A stretch of DNA of 64,000 bases from Amycolatopsis sp. EV170708-02-1 (GCF_022479115.1 NZ_CP092497.1:2852001-2916000); one strand, 5' to 3'. Positions 27,730 to 35,944 are shown, counted from the stretch's first letter. The notes: generated by a model from the sequence alone, not told the origin. Numbers and translations: made by a program.

Positions 27730-29187
27730 ATGGCGGAGCAGCGCACCCGGTCCACACTGGACCGGTTCTTCAAGATCAGCGAGCGCGGCTCGACACCGGG
27801 GCGTGAGATCCGCGGCGGGATCGTCACCTTCTTCACGATGGCCTACATCGTGGTGCTGAATCCGCTGATCCTCGGCAGTTTCTCCGCCGAAGACGCGGGC
27901 GCGCACAAGGACGTCCTCGGCAACATCCTCCCGGTGCCGCAGGTCGCCGCGGTGACCGCGCTGGTCGCCGGGGTGCTGACGATCATCATGGGCCTGGTCG
28001 CGAACTACCCGTTCGCCATCGCCACCGGCCTCGGCATCAACAGCCTGATCGCGGTCACCTTCGCCTCCCAGATGACCTGGCCGGAGGCGATGGGCCTGGT
28101 GGTGATCGAGGGTCTGGTCATCGTCCTGCTGGTGTTCGCCGGCATCCGGACGGCGGTGTTCAACGCCGTGCCGCCGCCGCTGAAATCCGCGATCGCGGTC
28201 GGCATCGGCCTGTTCATCTGCCTGATCGGCCTGGTCGACGCCGGCTTCGTCCGCCGCGTCCCGGACGACGCGAAGACGACGGTGCCGGTCGGGCTGGGCA
28301 TCAACGGTTCGATCGCCACGTGGCCGACGCTGGTGTTCGTCGTCGGTCTGCTGGTCACCGGCATCCTGGTGGCGAAGCGGGTCAAGGGCGCGATCCTGAT
28401 CGGTGTCCTCGCGTCGACCGTGCTGGCGATCGTCGTCGAGGCGATCACCAAGGTCGGCCCGTCGAAGGGCGTGAACCCGCAGGGCTGGAACCTCGGCTAC
28501 CCGGCGCTGCCGGATCAGGTCCTCGGCCTGCCGGATCTCTCGCTGGTCGGCGACATCTCCTTCGGCGCCTGGACGCGGCTGCCGATCATCACCGTGGTGC
28601 TGCTGGTGTTCACCCTGGTGCTGGCGGACTTCTTCGACACCATGGGCTCGATGACCGGCCTGGCGAAGGAAGGCGGCCTGCTCCCGGCGGACGGCAAACT
28701 CCCGAACGTCGGCAAGGCCCTGTTCGTCGACGGCACCGCCGCCGTGGCGGGCGGGTTCGCGTCTTCGAGTTCGAACACCGTCTTCGTCGAATCCGCGTCC
28801 GGTATCGCCGAGGGCGCCAGGACCGGGCTCGCGAACGTCGTCACCGGCGTGCTCTTCATCGCGGCGATGTTCCTGACCCCGCTCTACCAGGTCGTCCCGG
28901 TCGAGGCCGCCGCTCCGGCGCTGGTCGTCGTCGGCGCGCTGATGATGAGCCAGGTCAAGGAGATCGACTTCGCCGACTTCACCGTCGCGCTGCCCGCGTT
29001 CCTGACCATCGTGGTCATGCCGTTCACCTACTCGATCGCGAACGGCATCGGCGCCGGCTTCGTCAGCTACGTCGTCATCCGCGCGGTCACCGGGAAGGCC
29101 AAGGGCGTGCACCCGCTGATGTGGGGTATCGCGGCCATGTTCGTGGCCTATTTCGCGGTCGGCCCGATCCAGGCCGCGTTCAGCTGA
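27730..29187 (+). CDS. NCS2-family purine permease (AzgA/PbuG-like)
   Basis: Membrane importer of 485 residues, likely for guanine/hypoxanthine by proton symport. The family opening is FFKISERGSTPGREIRGGIVTFFTMAYIVVLNPLIL, then NYPFAIATGLGINSLIAVTF and, in the substrate region, DFFDTMGSMTGLAKEGGL with the GGFASSSSNTVFVESASGIAEGARTG signature. About 12-14 hydrophobic spans. It is followed by a marR-MFS pair in the same direction after 67 nt. Confidence 0.9.
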   Translation: MAEQRTRSTLDRFFKISERGSTPGREIRGGIVTFFTMAYIVVLNPLILGSFSAEDAGAHKDVLGNILPVPQVAAVTALVAGVLTIIMGLVANYPFAIATGLGINSLIAVTFASQMTWPEAMGLVVIEGLVIVLLVFAGIRTAVFNAVPPPLKSAIAVGIGLFICLIGLVDAGFVRRVPDDAKTTVPVGLGINGSIATWPTLVFVVGLLVTGILVAKRVKGAILIGVLASTVLAIVVEAITKVGPSKGVNPQGWNLGYPALPDQVLGLPDLSLVGDISFGAWTRLPIITVVLLVFTLVLADFFDTMGSMTGLAKEGGLLPADGKLPNVGKALFVDGTAAVAGGFASSSSNTVFVESASGIAEGARTGLANVVTGVLFIAAMFLTPLYQVVPVEAAAPALVVVGALMMSQVKEIDFADFTVALPAFLTIVVMPFTYSIANGIGAGFVSYVVIRAVTGKAKGVHPLMWGIAAMFVAYFAVGPIQAAFS

Positions 29188-29254
29188 CCAGCGGTTATGT
29201 CATCCGTGGGCGATCTCACGGGCCGATGATCCGATCGTGAGGTATGCTAACTAT

Positions 29255-29686
29255 ATGTCCGGAGACACGCACGAGCGCTCACTGGCGAGCCGCCTGCGTC
29301 TCGCGGTGGTGCGGCTCAATCGACGGCTACGGGCCCAGCGTGCCGGCGACGGCATCTCGCTGACCCAGGTTTCCGCGTTGTCGACGTTGCACAAATGCGG
29401 TGCGCTGACCCCCGGCCAGCTCGCCGCGAAGGAAGGCGTCCAGCCGCCTTCGATGACGAGGGTGATCGCCGCGCTCGAGGAGATGGGTTACGTCGAGCGC
29501 AGGCCGCATCCGACGGACGGCCGCCAGGCCATCGTCGAACTGTCCGACCGCGGCCGGGCCTACGTGATAGAGCAGATCACCGCACGGGAGATCTGGCTGG
29601 ACAAGCAATTGGCGGAGTTGAGCGCCGAAGAACGTGAAGTGCTCTCTCGCGCCTCCGAGATCATCGACAGGATGGCGGGGAACTAA
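29255..29686 (+). CDS. MarR-family regulator of the downstream MFS gene
   Basis: A winged-helix regulator of 143 residues. The core is LTPGQLAAKEGVQPPSMTRVIAALEEMGYVERRPHPTDGRQAIVELSDRG (helix-turn-helix and wing). ATG 29255 follows a TATGCTAACTATAT stretch that could hold both the -10 element and an operator, giving a leaderless message; a GTG at 29237 is the alternative. The MFS gene starts 5 nt after the stop, so the regulator probably controls its own operon. Confidence 0.87.
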   Translation: MSGDTHERSLASRLRLAVVRLNRRLRAQRAGDGISLTQVSALSTLHKCGALTPGQLAAKEGVQPPSMTRVIAALEEMGYVERRPHPTDGRQAIVELSDRGRAYVIEQITAREIWLDKQLAELSAEEREVLSRASEIIDRMAGN

Positions 29687-29691
29687 CAGCG

Positions 29692-31053
29692 GTGACGACC
29701 ACGGGTAACGAAACACAGTGTCCTTCCAAGACCACCGTTACCCGGGAACCCGCTCCACCGCCACCACCCGCGCGCGAGAAGCCGCGCGGGAGCATGTTCT
29801 CCTCGTTGAAGGTGCGCAACTACCGGCTCTTCTTCACCGGCCAGGTCATCTCGAACATCGGCACCTGGATGCAGCGCATCGCGCAGGACTGGCTGGTGTT
29901 CACCCTCAGCGGCAACGACCCGATCGCGCTCGGCATCGCGGTCGCGCTGCAGTTCGCGCCGACGCTGTTCCTCTCGCTGTGGGCGGGCGTGCTGGCCGAC
30001 CGCGTCGACAAACGGCGGCTGCTGATCGGGATCCAGATCGCCGTGCTGGCGCAGGCGGTGATCCTCGGCGCGCTCGATCTCGGCGGGATCGCGGCCCTCT
30101 GGCACGTGTACCTGCTTTGCTTCACCCTCGGCGTGACGGCCTCGCTGGAGGTGCCCGCGCGGCAGTCGTTCGTCGCCGAGATGGTCGGCCGGGACAAGGT
30201 CACCAACGCCGTCGCGCTCAACTCGTCGATCTTCAACATGGCCCGCATCATCGGCCCGGCCATCGCGGGTTTCGCGATCACCTGGGTCGGCACCGGCTGG
30301 CTGTTCATGGCGAACGCGGTGAGCACGGGCGCCGTCATTGCCGCGCTGGTGCTGATGAACCCGGACAAGCTCTTCCGCGGCCCCGCCATCCCGCGTGAGA
30401 AGGGGCAGCTCGTCGAGGGGCTGCGGTACGTCCGGCGGCGCAGTGACCTGATGACCGTGATGGTGCTGGTGTTCTTCGTGAGCACGTTCGGCATCACGTA
30501 CTTCACGTCGCTGCCGATCGTCGCCGCGAACGTCTTCCACACCAACGCCGACGGCTACGGCCTGCTGTCGACGCTGGTCGCCGTCGGCACCTTCACCGGC
30601 GCGCTGATGTCGGCCCGCCGCAACACCCGCGGCGGTCCGCGCGTGCGGCTGCTGCTGATCTCGGCGTTCCTGCTCGGCGCGTTCGAGGTGATCACCGCGT
30701 TCATGCCGACGTACCTGACCTTCGGCCTCGCGCTGATCCCGCTCGGCTTCGCCACGATCACCTTCCTCAACACGGCGAACGCGCTCGTGCAGACCGCGGT
30801 CAGCCCGGAGATGCGTGGCCGCGTGATGGGCCTGTACGTGCTGGTGCTGATCGGCGGCAACCCCATCGGCGGCCCGATGACCGGCTGGATGGCCGACGCT
30901 TTCGGCGGCCGGTCGCCGTTCTACATCGGTGGCGCGATCTCGGCGGTCGCCGCGGTGGTGTGCGCCGTCGTGCTGATCCGGCGCGGCGGGGTGAGCCTGC
31001 CGGTGCGGCGGTTCGGGAACGGCCTGCGGGTGCTGAAGCGGGAACGGGTGTGA
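29692..31053 (+). CDS. MFS exporter (EntS/DHA3-like)
   Basis: A 453-residue membrane exporter. After a polar N-terminus (about 1-40, Pro-rich) it starts SSLKVRNYRLFFTGQVISNIGTWMQRIAQDWLVF, the hallmark of the DHA3/enterobactin-exporter-like subgroup. The loop LADRVDKRRLLIG is the MFS signature A. About 12 spans. It is coupled to the MarR gene upstream and overlaps the next gene by 4 nt (GTGTGA). Drug or metabolite export is likely; substrate unknown. Confidence 0.87.
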   Translation: MTTTGNETQCPSKTTVTREPAPPPPPAREKPRGSMFSSLKVRNYRLFFTGQVISNIGTWMQRIAQDWLVFTLSGNDPIALGIAVALQFAPTLFLSLWAGVLADRVDKRRLLIGIQIAVLAQAVILGALDLGGIAALWHVYLLCFTLGVTASLEVPARQSFVAEMVGRDKVTNAVALNSSIFNMARIIGPAIAGFAITWVGTGWLFMANAVSTGAVIAALVLMNPDKLFRGPAIPREKGQLVEGLRYVRRRSDLMTVMVLVFFVSTFGITYFTSLPIVAANVFHTNADGYGLLSTLVAVGTFTGALMSARRNTRGGPRVRLLLISAFLLGAFEVITAFMPTYLTFGLALIPLGFATITFLNTANALVQTAVSPEMRGRVMGLYVLVLIGGNPIGGPMTGWMADAFGGRSPFYIGGAISAVAAVVCAVVLIRRGGVSLPVRRFGNGLRVLKRERV

Positions 31054-31487
31054 ACCGGCTCGGCGTCGAACCGTCGGTGACCCGGTGGAACGACGGCGAG
31101 GCCCGGTTCCTCGACTGGACGATCGACGGCGTCGCGCTGCGCGAGATGGTGCCCACTCAGCATCTGACGCCACTGTTCATGGACGACGAGCGGTGGCGGG
31201 AGGCGGCGGTCGAGACGCTTTCCCGTCTCCTGGGCGGTCTGCCGGGCGATTTCGACGACGGCAGGGTCGCGCTGCTGATGTGTCCGCTGTGCGGCGATCT
31301 CGGCTGCGGTGGATTCAGCGTCGAGATCGTCTTCGGCGACGACGTGGTCGAGTGGCGGGCCTTCGGCTGGCAAACCGACTACGAGCCGTTCGACGACCCG
31401 GAGGAGTACCGGTTCACCGGCGCCCGTTTCGAGCGGAAGGCGTACGAGACGCTTCTCGGCGACCTGCTGTCGAACTACCGCGCCTAA
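31050..31487 (+). CDS. small uncharacterised protein with a CPLCGDLGC motif
   Basis: A 145-residue soluble protein. It contains LLMCPLCGDLGCGGFSVEIVFGDDVVEWRAFGW (about 76-108); the C-x2-C-x4-C arrangement suggests a structural metal site. The rest is acidic, with many Trp and Asp residues. It starts with a GTG overlapping the MFS stop, so it is co-transcribed with marR-MFS. Its stop overlaps the end of the convergent gene by 4 nt. I do not recognise a named family; similar proteins are annotated only as hypothetical or oxidoreductase. Confidence 0.65.
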   Translation: MNRLGVEPSVTRWNDGEARFLDWTIDGVALREMVPTQHLTPLFMDDERWREAAVETLSRLLGGLPGDFDDGRVALLMCPLCGDLGCGGFSVEIVFGDDVVEWRAFGWQTDYEPFDDPEEYRFTGARFERKAYETLLGDLLSNYRA

Positions 31488-32497
31488 CGGCCGAGCAGCG
31501 GCGGCACCATCTTCTCGGCGAGCGCCACGAGATCGCCGGTGCCCTTGAATTTGAGCGTCTGCCCGGCCGGATCGTCGGTGAGCTGCACGACGACGCCTCG
31601 TCCGTCGACTTGGGTCGGCAGCCCGGCGACGGTCGTGGTCGGGGCGACGGCGGTGGACCGCTCGCTGTAATCCGCGGTCACGCCGTTCAGCTCGCATCCG
31701 GCGAAGAACGTCGGCTTCGCCGTGTCGGCCGGAACGCCGAGCGCACGGCCGAGTTCTCCGCACAGCAGCCACGAGATCACCGGGAGCGGCTTGTCCTTGA
31801 TCGGGCCGGGTTCGGTCTTCTCCAACGGGATCTCGCCGTTCTCGCCGATTTTCGGCAACTTCGATCCCGGTGGCGTCGCGCCCGCGATCAGCGCTTCGGC
31901 GAGCGCTCTCGCCTTCGTCTCGGTTTCAGGGCCCCGCACGATCCGGCTGCGGATCGAGACGTGCAGCACCGGCGAGGCGCCGTTGTGCGGCGCGACCTCG
32001 ACGAGTTCGACGCCGAGGCTGGTGCCGTCCTTGTCCGTGGCGATGACCGCGAGCTTGCCCGCGACCGTGGTCTTCGTGGGCACGCCCCGGCTCGTGTCCT
32101 CGGGCAGCGCGGGGATCATGTGCGCGCTGACGTCGAGCTGAGCGGTGACCGCGTGGCAGGACTGGCCGGCCTCGCGAAGCGTGGGACCGCCGAGGATCTC
32201 CTCCCAGCGTTGCTCCGGGATCGCCTGGCACAGCACCTGCGCGCCGGTTTCGTCCGTCAGCGCGGCCACCATCTCGCCCGTCGGCATCGTGACCGGGCGG
32301 AGCTCCTGGCCGGGCTTGGACGGCCAGACCGAGGGGAGCTCGGCTTCGGGCTCATCGTCCTGGCTCAGCATGGTGATCGCGACGACGATGCCGGCACCGA
32401 ACAGCAGCAGGACGCTGACCAGCGCGCAGCCCGCCCAGATCCACATCGGACGGTCGGTCTTGCGCGCGATGGCGCGGTAGTCGTTCGGGGTGGCCAC
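31484..32497 (-). CDS. membrane-anchored extracytoplasmic protein, DUF3558-like halves
   Basis: A 337-residue protein with a short cytoplasmic N-terminus, one membrane span (about 18-43) and a large outside domain. The outside part has two similar halves each with a Cys pair: LCQAIPEQRWEEILGG to SCHAVTAQ and LLCGELGRALGV to AGCELNGV, like DUF3558 lipoproteins. A Pro/Thr-rich stretch links them. No enzyme motif. Read leftwards and alone; its stop overlaps the end of the convergent CPLCGDLGC gene by 4 nt. Confidence 0.6.
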   Translation of the reverse strand: MATPNDYRAIARKTDRPMWIWAGCALVSVLLLFGAGIVVAITMLSQDDEPEAELPSVWPSKPGQELRPVTMPTGEMVAALTDETGAQVLCQAIPEQRWEEILGGPTLREAGQSCHAVTAQLDVSAHMIPALPEDTSRGVPTKTTVAGKLAVIATDKDGTSLGVELVEVAPHNGASPVLHVSIRSRIVRGPETETKARALAEALIAGATPPGSKLPKIGENGEIPLEKTEPGPIKDKPLPVISWLLCGELGRALGVPADTAKPTFFAGCELNGVTADYSERSTAVAPTTTVAGLPTQVDGRGVVVQLTDDPAGQTLKFKGTGDLVALAEKMVPPLLGR

Positions 32498-32681
32498 GGG
32501 GTGAAGTTAGTCCGTCGGGCGCCCGCTGTCCGGCGAAACGCCAACCCGATGGGCGGATCCAGGGAGTGGGCGTTCGGGGAGGGGTGCGGTAAACTTCGAA
32601 TCAGCGCTGGTTAGTAAACCGGCGAAGTGGACCCGGCAGCCTTCCGGACGGTGGGTGGGCCGGGTTTCGCGTATCCGGACC

Positions 32682-33206
32682 TCATACGGTTCTGACCTCT
32701 TCCGCCATTTCCCGCACTCTGGCCTTCCAGTGGCCGCCACGTTGCCAGCACCAGGCGAGGGCGTCCGGTACGGCCAGCAATGGTTCTTCGAAGGCACGTA
32801 AGTGCCGGTATTCGAGAGTCTCGTGGCATCCGTGCCGTCGGACAGAGCGATACAGCGTCTTCCTGTCCAGCTCCACGATCGACTCGTCGCTCTCCAGGAC
32901 CAGCATCCGTGTCCCGGTGCTCGAAAGGTCCTCGACCAGCGCGTCGAGGCACGCTTCGCGCTGACAACGTCGATGATGTGCGGAAGCGTCGTAGATCGTC
33001 ACCGTCGGCCCGAGCCCGGCGATGGTGTCCAGGATCCGTTTCCGGCGTCCGTCGTTCTCGTGGGTGAAATGCAGGCGCCGTTGCCCTGGAAGTACCAGAC
33101 CGTGGATGGCGCGCCGGGCGGACGTGAGGTCGCCGGAAAGCAGCGCGGCGGCGGTCACCAAGTAGCCGCGCTCTTTGCTTTCGTCGACGAACACGTGGCT
33201 GGTCAT
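32682..33206 (-). CDS. DUF3800-like protein (RNase H-like fold)
   Basis: A 174-residue protein beginning SHVFVDESKERGYLVTAAAL, with the acidic VDES motif and a later LESDES, both typical of DUF3800-like proteins, a family with a predicted RNase-H-like fold that is common near defence and mobile genes. His-rich central part (YDASAHHRRCQRE). ATG 33206. No partner defence gene is adjacent: neighbours are a membrane-anchored protein and a DUF3995 protein. The 184-nt gap downstream (32498-32681) contains only a weak ACCCGGC/GCCGGGT dyad at 32631-32665. Confidence 0.6.
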   Translation of the reverse strand: MTSHVFVDESKERGYLVTAAALLSGDLTSARRAIHGLVLPGQRRLHFTHENDGRRKRILDTIAGLGPTVTIYDASAHHRRCQREACLDALVEDLSSTGTRMLVLESDESIVELDRKTLYRSVRRHGCHETLEYRHLRAFEEPLLAVPDALAWCWQRGGHWKARVREMAEEVRTV

Positions 33207-33365
33207 CCGTTCATTGTTCCGGCGGGTGCCGACAAGAAGATCATCGGCCGAGTGTGATGCAGTTGCTTGTACGCAAGGAAGACGATCTCGTTCCCCTCCC
33301 GTGGGGGAGGCCGAAGGACCGCAGGAGGGAATCGTCCCGAAGCGCATCCGGCGATGCTTCGAACC

Positions 33366-33881
33366 ATGAACACCACAACGTTTCGCAGCGTCCCAGGCGT
33401 GCCCGGCTGGGCGAAGTCGGCGGCGCACACCGTCGCGCTGGTGAACGTCCCGTCCGGCCTGTGGCGGCTGGGGCTCGCGGCCGGGATCCCGTTCGGCCTG
33501 GCACAGTCCGAAATGGACGTCATGATGACGCCCGGCTGGGGCTCGCTGTATCTCGTGTTCCTCGCCGTGTTCTCCGAGGCCGTCGCCTTCCTGGCGCTCG
33601 GTCTCATCCAGCCGTGGGGCGAGACCTGGCCGAGATGGCTTCCGTTCGTCGGCGGCAAACCCGTTTCCGCCCGCAAGGTGGTAGTCGTCTCGTCGCTCGG
33701 TGCGCTGGCCACGACGGTTTACGGCGGCTTGTTCGTGTACACGACCTTCAACGCCGACCTGGCGGGCGAGCCTTGGGCGTACTGGCTGGTCATCGTCCTC
33801 TACGCGCCGTTGCTGCTTTGGGGGCCGCTGCTCGCGGCGGTGACGTGGCATTACCACCGGCGCCGTGCACAGGGTTCGTGA
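33366..33881 (+). CDS. four-span membrane protein, DUF3995-like
   Basis: A 171-residue membrane protein with about four hydrophobic spans (20-40, 58-82, 103-125, 137-160). Motifs such as VNVPSGLWRLGLAAGIPFGLA, a loop LIQPWGETWPRWLPFVGGKPV, and the basic C-terminus HRRRAQGS resemble actinobacterial DUF3995 or hypothetical membrane proteins. Function unknown. It stands alone. A 22-bp perfect hairpin begins 9 nt after the stop and should end its transcript. Confidence 0.7.
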   Translation: MNTTTFRSVPGVPGWAKSAAHTVALVNVPSGLWRLGLAAGIPFGLAQSEMDVMMTPGWGSLYLVFLAVFSEAVAFLALGLIQPWGETWPRWLPFVGGKPVSARKVVVVSSLGALATTVYGGLFVYTTFNADLAGEPWAYWLVIVLYAPLLLWGPLLAAVTWHYHRRRAQGS

Positions 33882-33889
33882 GCGTTCCC

Positions 33890-33940
33890 TCGACGATGGA
33901 GGATTTGGGACACTCAACGTCCCAAATCCTCCATCGTCGA
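33890..33940. terminator. 22-bp perfect hairpin (family G) after the DUF3995-like gene
   Basis: The arms 33890-33911 and 33919-33940 are exactly complementary with a 7-nt loop; the stem includes GGAGGATTTGGGAC. The right arm is also the start of a direct repeat (33927-33970 and 34014-34055). Confidence 0.8.
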
Positions 33941-34123
33941 CACCGGCACGCCATGCGGACCTCGCCGCGGCCGTCCACCGACGCCGCGATGCCTTCGACG
34001 GACCAGCACGGGGTCCTCCATCGTCGACACCGGCACGCCCGGGACCTCGCCGCGGAACCGCAGGATCTGCCCGCCGAGCCCCGTGAACAAGTCCGCCGTC
34101 ACCCGGAAGGGTGAGATCGGCAT
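33914..34123 (-). CDS. iron-box-preceded short reading frame, possible gene remnant
   Basis: A 69-codon frame starting ATG 34123 with GAGAG just upstream. The first half (PISPFRVTADLFTGLGGQIL) looks like a normal protein N-terminus; the second half repeats GVPVSTMED twice because the DNA contains a 42-44 nt direct duplication, and it ends in the hairpin at 33890-33940. An iron box lies 30 nt upstream. I do not recognise the family. It may be a truncated gene or a real small iron-regulated protein. The rest of the 420-nt gap (33882-34301) holds repeats, the iron box and a terminator. Confidence 0.4.
   Translation of the reverse strand: MPISPFRVTADLFTGLGGQILRFRGEVPGVPVSTMEDPVLVRRRHRGVGGRPRRGPHGVPVSTMEDLGR
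33927..34055. repeat. direct duplication within the iron-box reading frame
   Basis: Two copies (33927-33970 and 34014-34055) share TCCTCCATCGTCGACACCGG and continue with ACCTCGCCGCGG. They are 87 nt apart, start to start. The left copy shares its first 14 nt with the arm of hairpin G. Confidence 0.75.
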
Positions 34124-34152
34124 CTCTCGGCCGAACCCCTTGTCCGGGAAGA

Positions 34153-34171
34153 TGAGGTTAGGCTAACCTCA
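34153..34171. promoter_or_regulatory. perfect DtxR/IdeR/DmdR-type iron box
   Basis: TGAGGTTAGGCTAACCTCA is a perfect 19-bp dyad matching the iron-box consensus TTAGGTTAGGCTAACCTAA in 17 of 19 positions. It lies 30 nt upstream of the short minus-strand frame starting at 34123. The plus-strand frame beginning at 34175 runs through a terminator and antisense to nat, so the minus-strand frame is the more likely target. Confidence 0.85.
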
Positions 34172-34214
34172 TACATGTCCGCTTCGTGGTGGGAGCGGCA
34201 GTCAGTTCGGGAAC

Positions 34215-34261
34215 GGACGAAGCCCCGCAACCGGGTTACCCCCGGAGGCGGGGCTTCGTTC
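34215..34261. terminator. hairpin downstream of nat
   Basis: ACGAAGCCCCGC (34217-34228) pairs perfectly with 34248-34259, with an inner CCGGG/CCCGG pairing. It lies 41 nt after the nat stop (minus strand) and can act in both directions. Confidence 0.7.
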
Positions 34262-34301
34262 ATTCCGGAAGGGTTCATGGTCGATGACCGCGCCGGTCAG
34301 G

Positions 34302-35051
34302 TCAAGGCACCCGGTCGAGTGCGATCCCGAACTCCTTCCGATAGGCGTTCAGGATCTCCTGATCACCCGAAAGCCTGGTCTCCTCGCGGATGCCGTGGGT
34401 GGTGACGATCAGCTTGTCACCCGCGAGCGTGACGCGGCCGTGTTTCGTCGGCAGCGAGCAGGTCGGCCCCTGCGTGAAATGCGAGTCCGGGGAGGTCGCC
34501 TGCCAGAACGCCGTCGGGACGAACTCGTCCAGCGCCCGCGGCCGCCGCTCGATCCGGTACTGGGGTTTGCCGTCCATGAGGACGTCGATGTCGCCGTGGG
34601 GCGCGTCGAGCACCAGGAACTCGCCGTCCGGGTCGGCCTGCGCCTCGGTGGCGGACAGCCGCAGCGGGAACCGGCTGAACCGGCCGAAGCCGACATCGGC
34701 CAGGCACGGCTCGTCCAGCTCGACGCGGACGACGGCGTGGTCGAACGGCGGCCCGAGGGTGCCGTCCGGCCGGAAGACCTTCGCCGCCTGCAGGGTGACG
34801 TCGAAGCCCAGCTCTCCCAGCAACGCGGCGAAGAGCCCGTTCAGCTCGTAACAGAAGCCGCCACGGCGCCGCCGCACGATCTTGCCGAACAGCGCCTCGG
34901 TGTCCAGGACGATCGGTTCGCCGAGGTGGATGCTCAGATTCTCGAACGGCACCACCGCGAGGTGGCGTTCCTGCAGTGTCCGCAGCGCGGCGACGTCCGC
35001 GGCGGCGGGGCGGTCGAGCCCGAGTCGGTCGAGGTATGCGGCGACGTCCAT
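34302..35051 (-). CDS. nat: arylamine N-acetyltransferase
   Basis: Transfers acetyl (or propionyl) from CoA to aromatic amines and hydrazines; 249 residues. The catalytic triad is present: Cys67 in RRGGFCYELNG, His105 in PFDHAVV and Asp119 in LADVGFG. PFENLSIHLG is another family signature. Start ATG 35051 is the family start. The promoter upstream has a TTGACC -35 and CAAGGT -10 element 19 nt apart, only 6 nt before the ATG, so the message is probably leaderless and activated by a MerR-type regulator. Confidence 0.93.
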   Translation of the reverse strand: MDVAAYLDRLGLDRPAAADVAALRTLQERHLAVVPFENLSIHLGEPIVLDTEALFGKIVRRRRGGFCYELNGLFAALLGELGFDVTLQAAKVFRPDGTLGPPFDHAVVRVELDEPCLADVGFGRFSRFPLRLSATEAQADPDGEFLVLDAPHGDIDVLMDGKPQYRIERRPRALDEFVPTAFWQATSPDSHFTQGPTCSLPTKHGRVTLAGDKLIVTTHGIREETRLSGDQEILNAYRKEFGIALDRVP

Positions 35052-35055
35052 GCGT

Positions 35056-35089
35056 CCACCTTGACACCTCGACTTCGCTGGAGGTCAAG
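35056..35089 (-). promoter_or_regulatory. 19-nt-spacer (MerR-type) promoter of nat
   Basis: On the minus strand TTGACC (35088-35083) and CAAGGT (35063-35058) are 19 nt apart, with a CCTC/GAGG dyad in the spacer. Over-long spacers with an internal dyad are typical of MerR/SoxR-activated promoters. The same arrangement occurs at 35914-35944. Confidence 0.5.
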
Positions 35090-35092
35090 AAA

Positions 35093-35132
35093 CGAAGAAC
35101 GGGGCCCTCCCGGAAGGAGAGCCCCGCTTCGT
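35093..35132 (-). terminator. terminator after sodA
   Basis: CGAAG-CGGGG-CTCC type stem (35093-35110 with 35117-35132, small bulge), loop CGGAA. It starts 10 nt after the sodA stop, before the nat promoter. Confidence 0.65.
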
Positions 35133-35141
35133 GGCGAGAAG

Positions 35142-35765
35142 TCAGCCGAGCAGCAGGCCGTTGCCACCGGCGACGGCGTTGTCGAACCGCTTGGAGATCT
35201 CGGCCCAGTTGAAGATGTTCCAGAGCGCCTTGACGTAGTCCGGCTTCACGTTCTTGTAGTCCAGGTAGAACGCGTGCTCCCAGACGTCGACCAGCAGGAT
35301 CGGCGTGGTCGGGAGGACCAGGTTGTTGTGGTGGTCGCGCAGCTGCTGGGTGATCAGCGTCTTGCCGATCGGGTCCCAGGAGAGCGCGGCCCAGCCGTTG
35401 CCCTGGATCGTGGTGGCGACCGCGGTGAACTGCGCCTTGAACTTGTCGAAGGAGCCGAACGCCTCGTCGATCGCGGAGGCCAGCTCGCCGGTCGGCTTGT
35501 CGCCGCCTTCCGGGGAGAGGATCTTCCACCACACGACGTGGTTGGCGTGCCCGGCGAGGTGGAACGCCAGCGTGGTCTGCAGGCCGACGATGTCACCGAA
35601 GTTGCCGGCCTCGCGGGCCTCGGCGATCTTGTCGAGCGTGTCGTTCGCGCCCTTGACGTAGGTCGCGTGGTGCTTGCTGTGGTGCAGCTCGTTGATCTCG
35701 CCGGAGATGTGCGGCGCCAGGGCGCCGTAGTCGTAGTCGAGATCGGGGAGCACGTAGCGGGCCAT
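35142..35765 (-). CDS. sodA: superoxide dismutase, Fe/Mn family
   Basis: Dismutates superoxide; 207 residues. All metal ligands are visible: His28 in [11 protein letters not shown], His76 in GHANHVVWW, Asp160 and His164 in [21 protein letters not shown] is the conserved second-sphere segment. Start [16 protein letters not shown] (35765) is chosen by family length and a GGAGGG ribosome site. Iron or manganese use cannot be fixed by sequence. A MerR-type promoter-like element lies 150 nt upstream and matches that of nat. Confidence 0.95.
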   Translation of the reverse strand: MARYVLPDLDYDYGALAPHISGEINELHHSKHHATYVKGANDTLDKIAEAREAGNFGDIVGLQTTLAFHLAGHANHVVWWKILSPEGGDKPTGELASAIDEAFGSFDKFKAQFTAVATTIQGNGWAALSWDPIGKTLITQQLRDHHNNLVLPTTPILLVDVWEHAFYLDYKNVKPDYVKALWNIFNWAEISKRFDNAVAGGNGLLLG

Positions 35766-35913
35766 CGGCCCTCCTTCTGTCTTCGACACAAGTTTCCAAG
35801 GACGAACTTAGTCGTCTTCACCCGTTTGCGGCGACCGGGGGCGCCGCGTTTCTCCCCAGGTGGAACGACCCGTTCGTAGCGGCTGTACCCGGTGGGGCCA
35901 CCGCCTGAAACCC

Positions 35914-35944
35914 ACCTTGCTAGCTCCAGTTAGCTGGAGGTCAA
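35914..35944 (-). promoter_or_regulatory. 19-nt-spacer (MerR-type) promoter-like element upstream of sodA
   Basis: TTGACC (35944-35939) and CAAGGT (35919-35914) are separated by 19 nt containing the dyad CTCCAG/CTGGAG. It matches the nat promoter in both boxes and in the first spacer bases (TCCAGC). The predicted leader to sodA is about 145 nt. Confidence 0.45.

Noticed and set aside
32631..32665. Terminator-like ACCCGGC/GCCGGGT dyad after the DUF3800-like gene
   Set aside because: Stem of only 7 bp with a long loop; too weak to annotate as a feature.
33927..34055. Possible CRISPR-like repeat pair
   Set aside because: Only two copies, no regular spacers and no cas genes; it is a tandem duplication with intervening sequence.
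34175..34405. Plus-strand frame beginning 4 nt after the iron box
   Set aside because: It runs through a strong terminator and then antisense to nat, with a composition unlike a protein.
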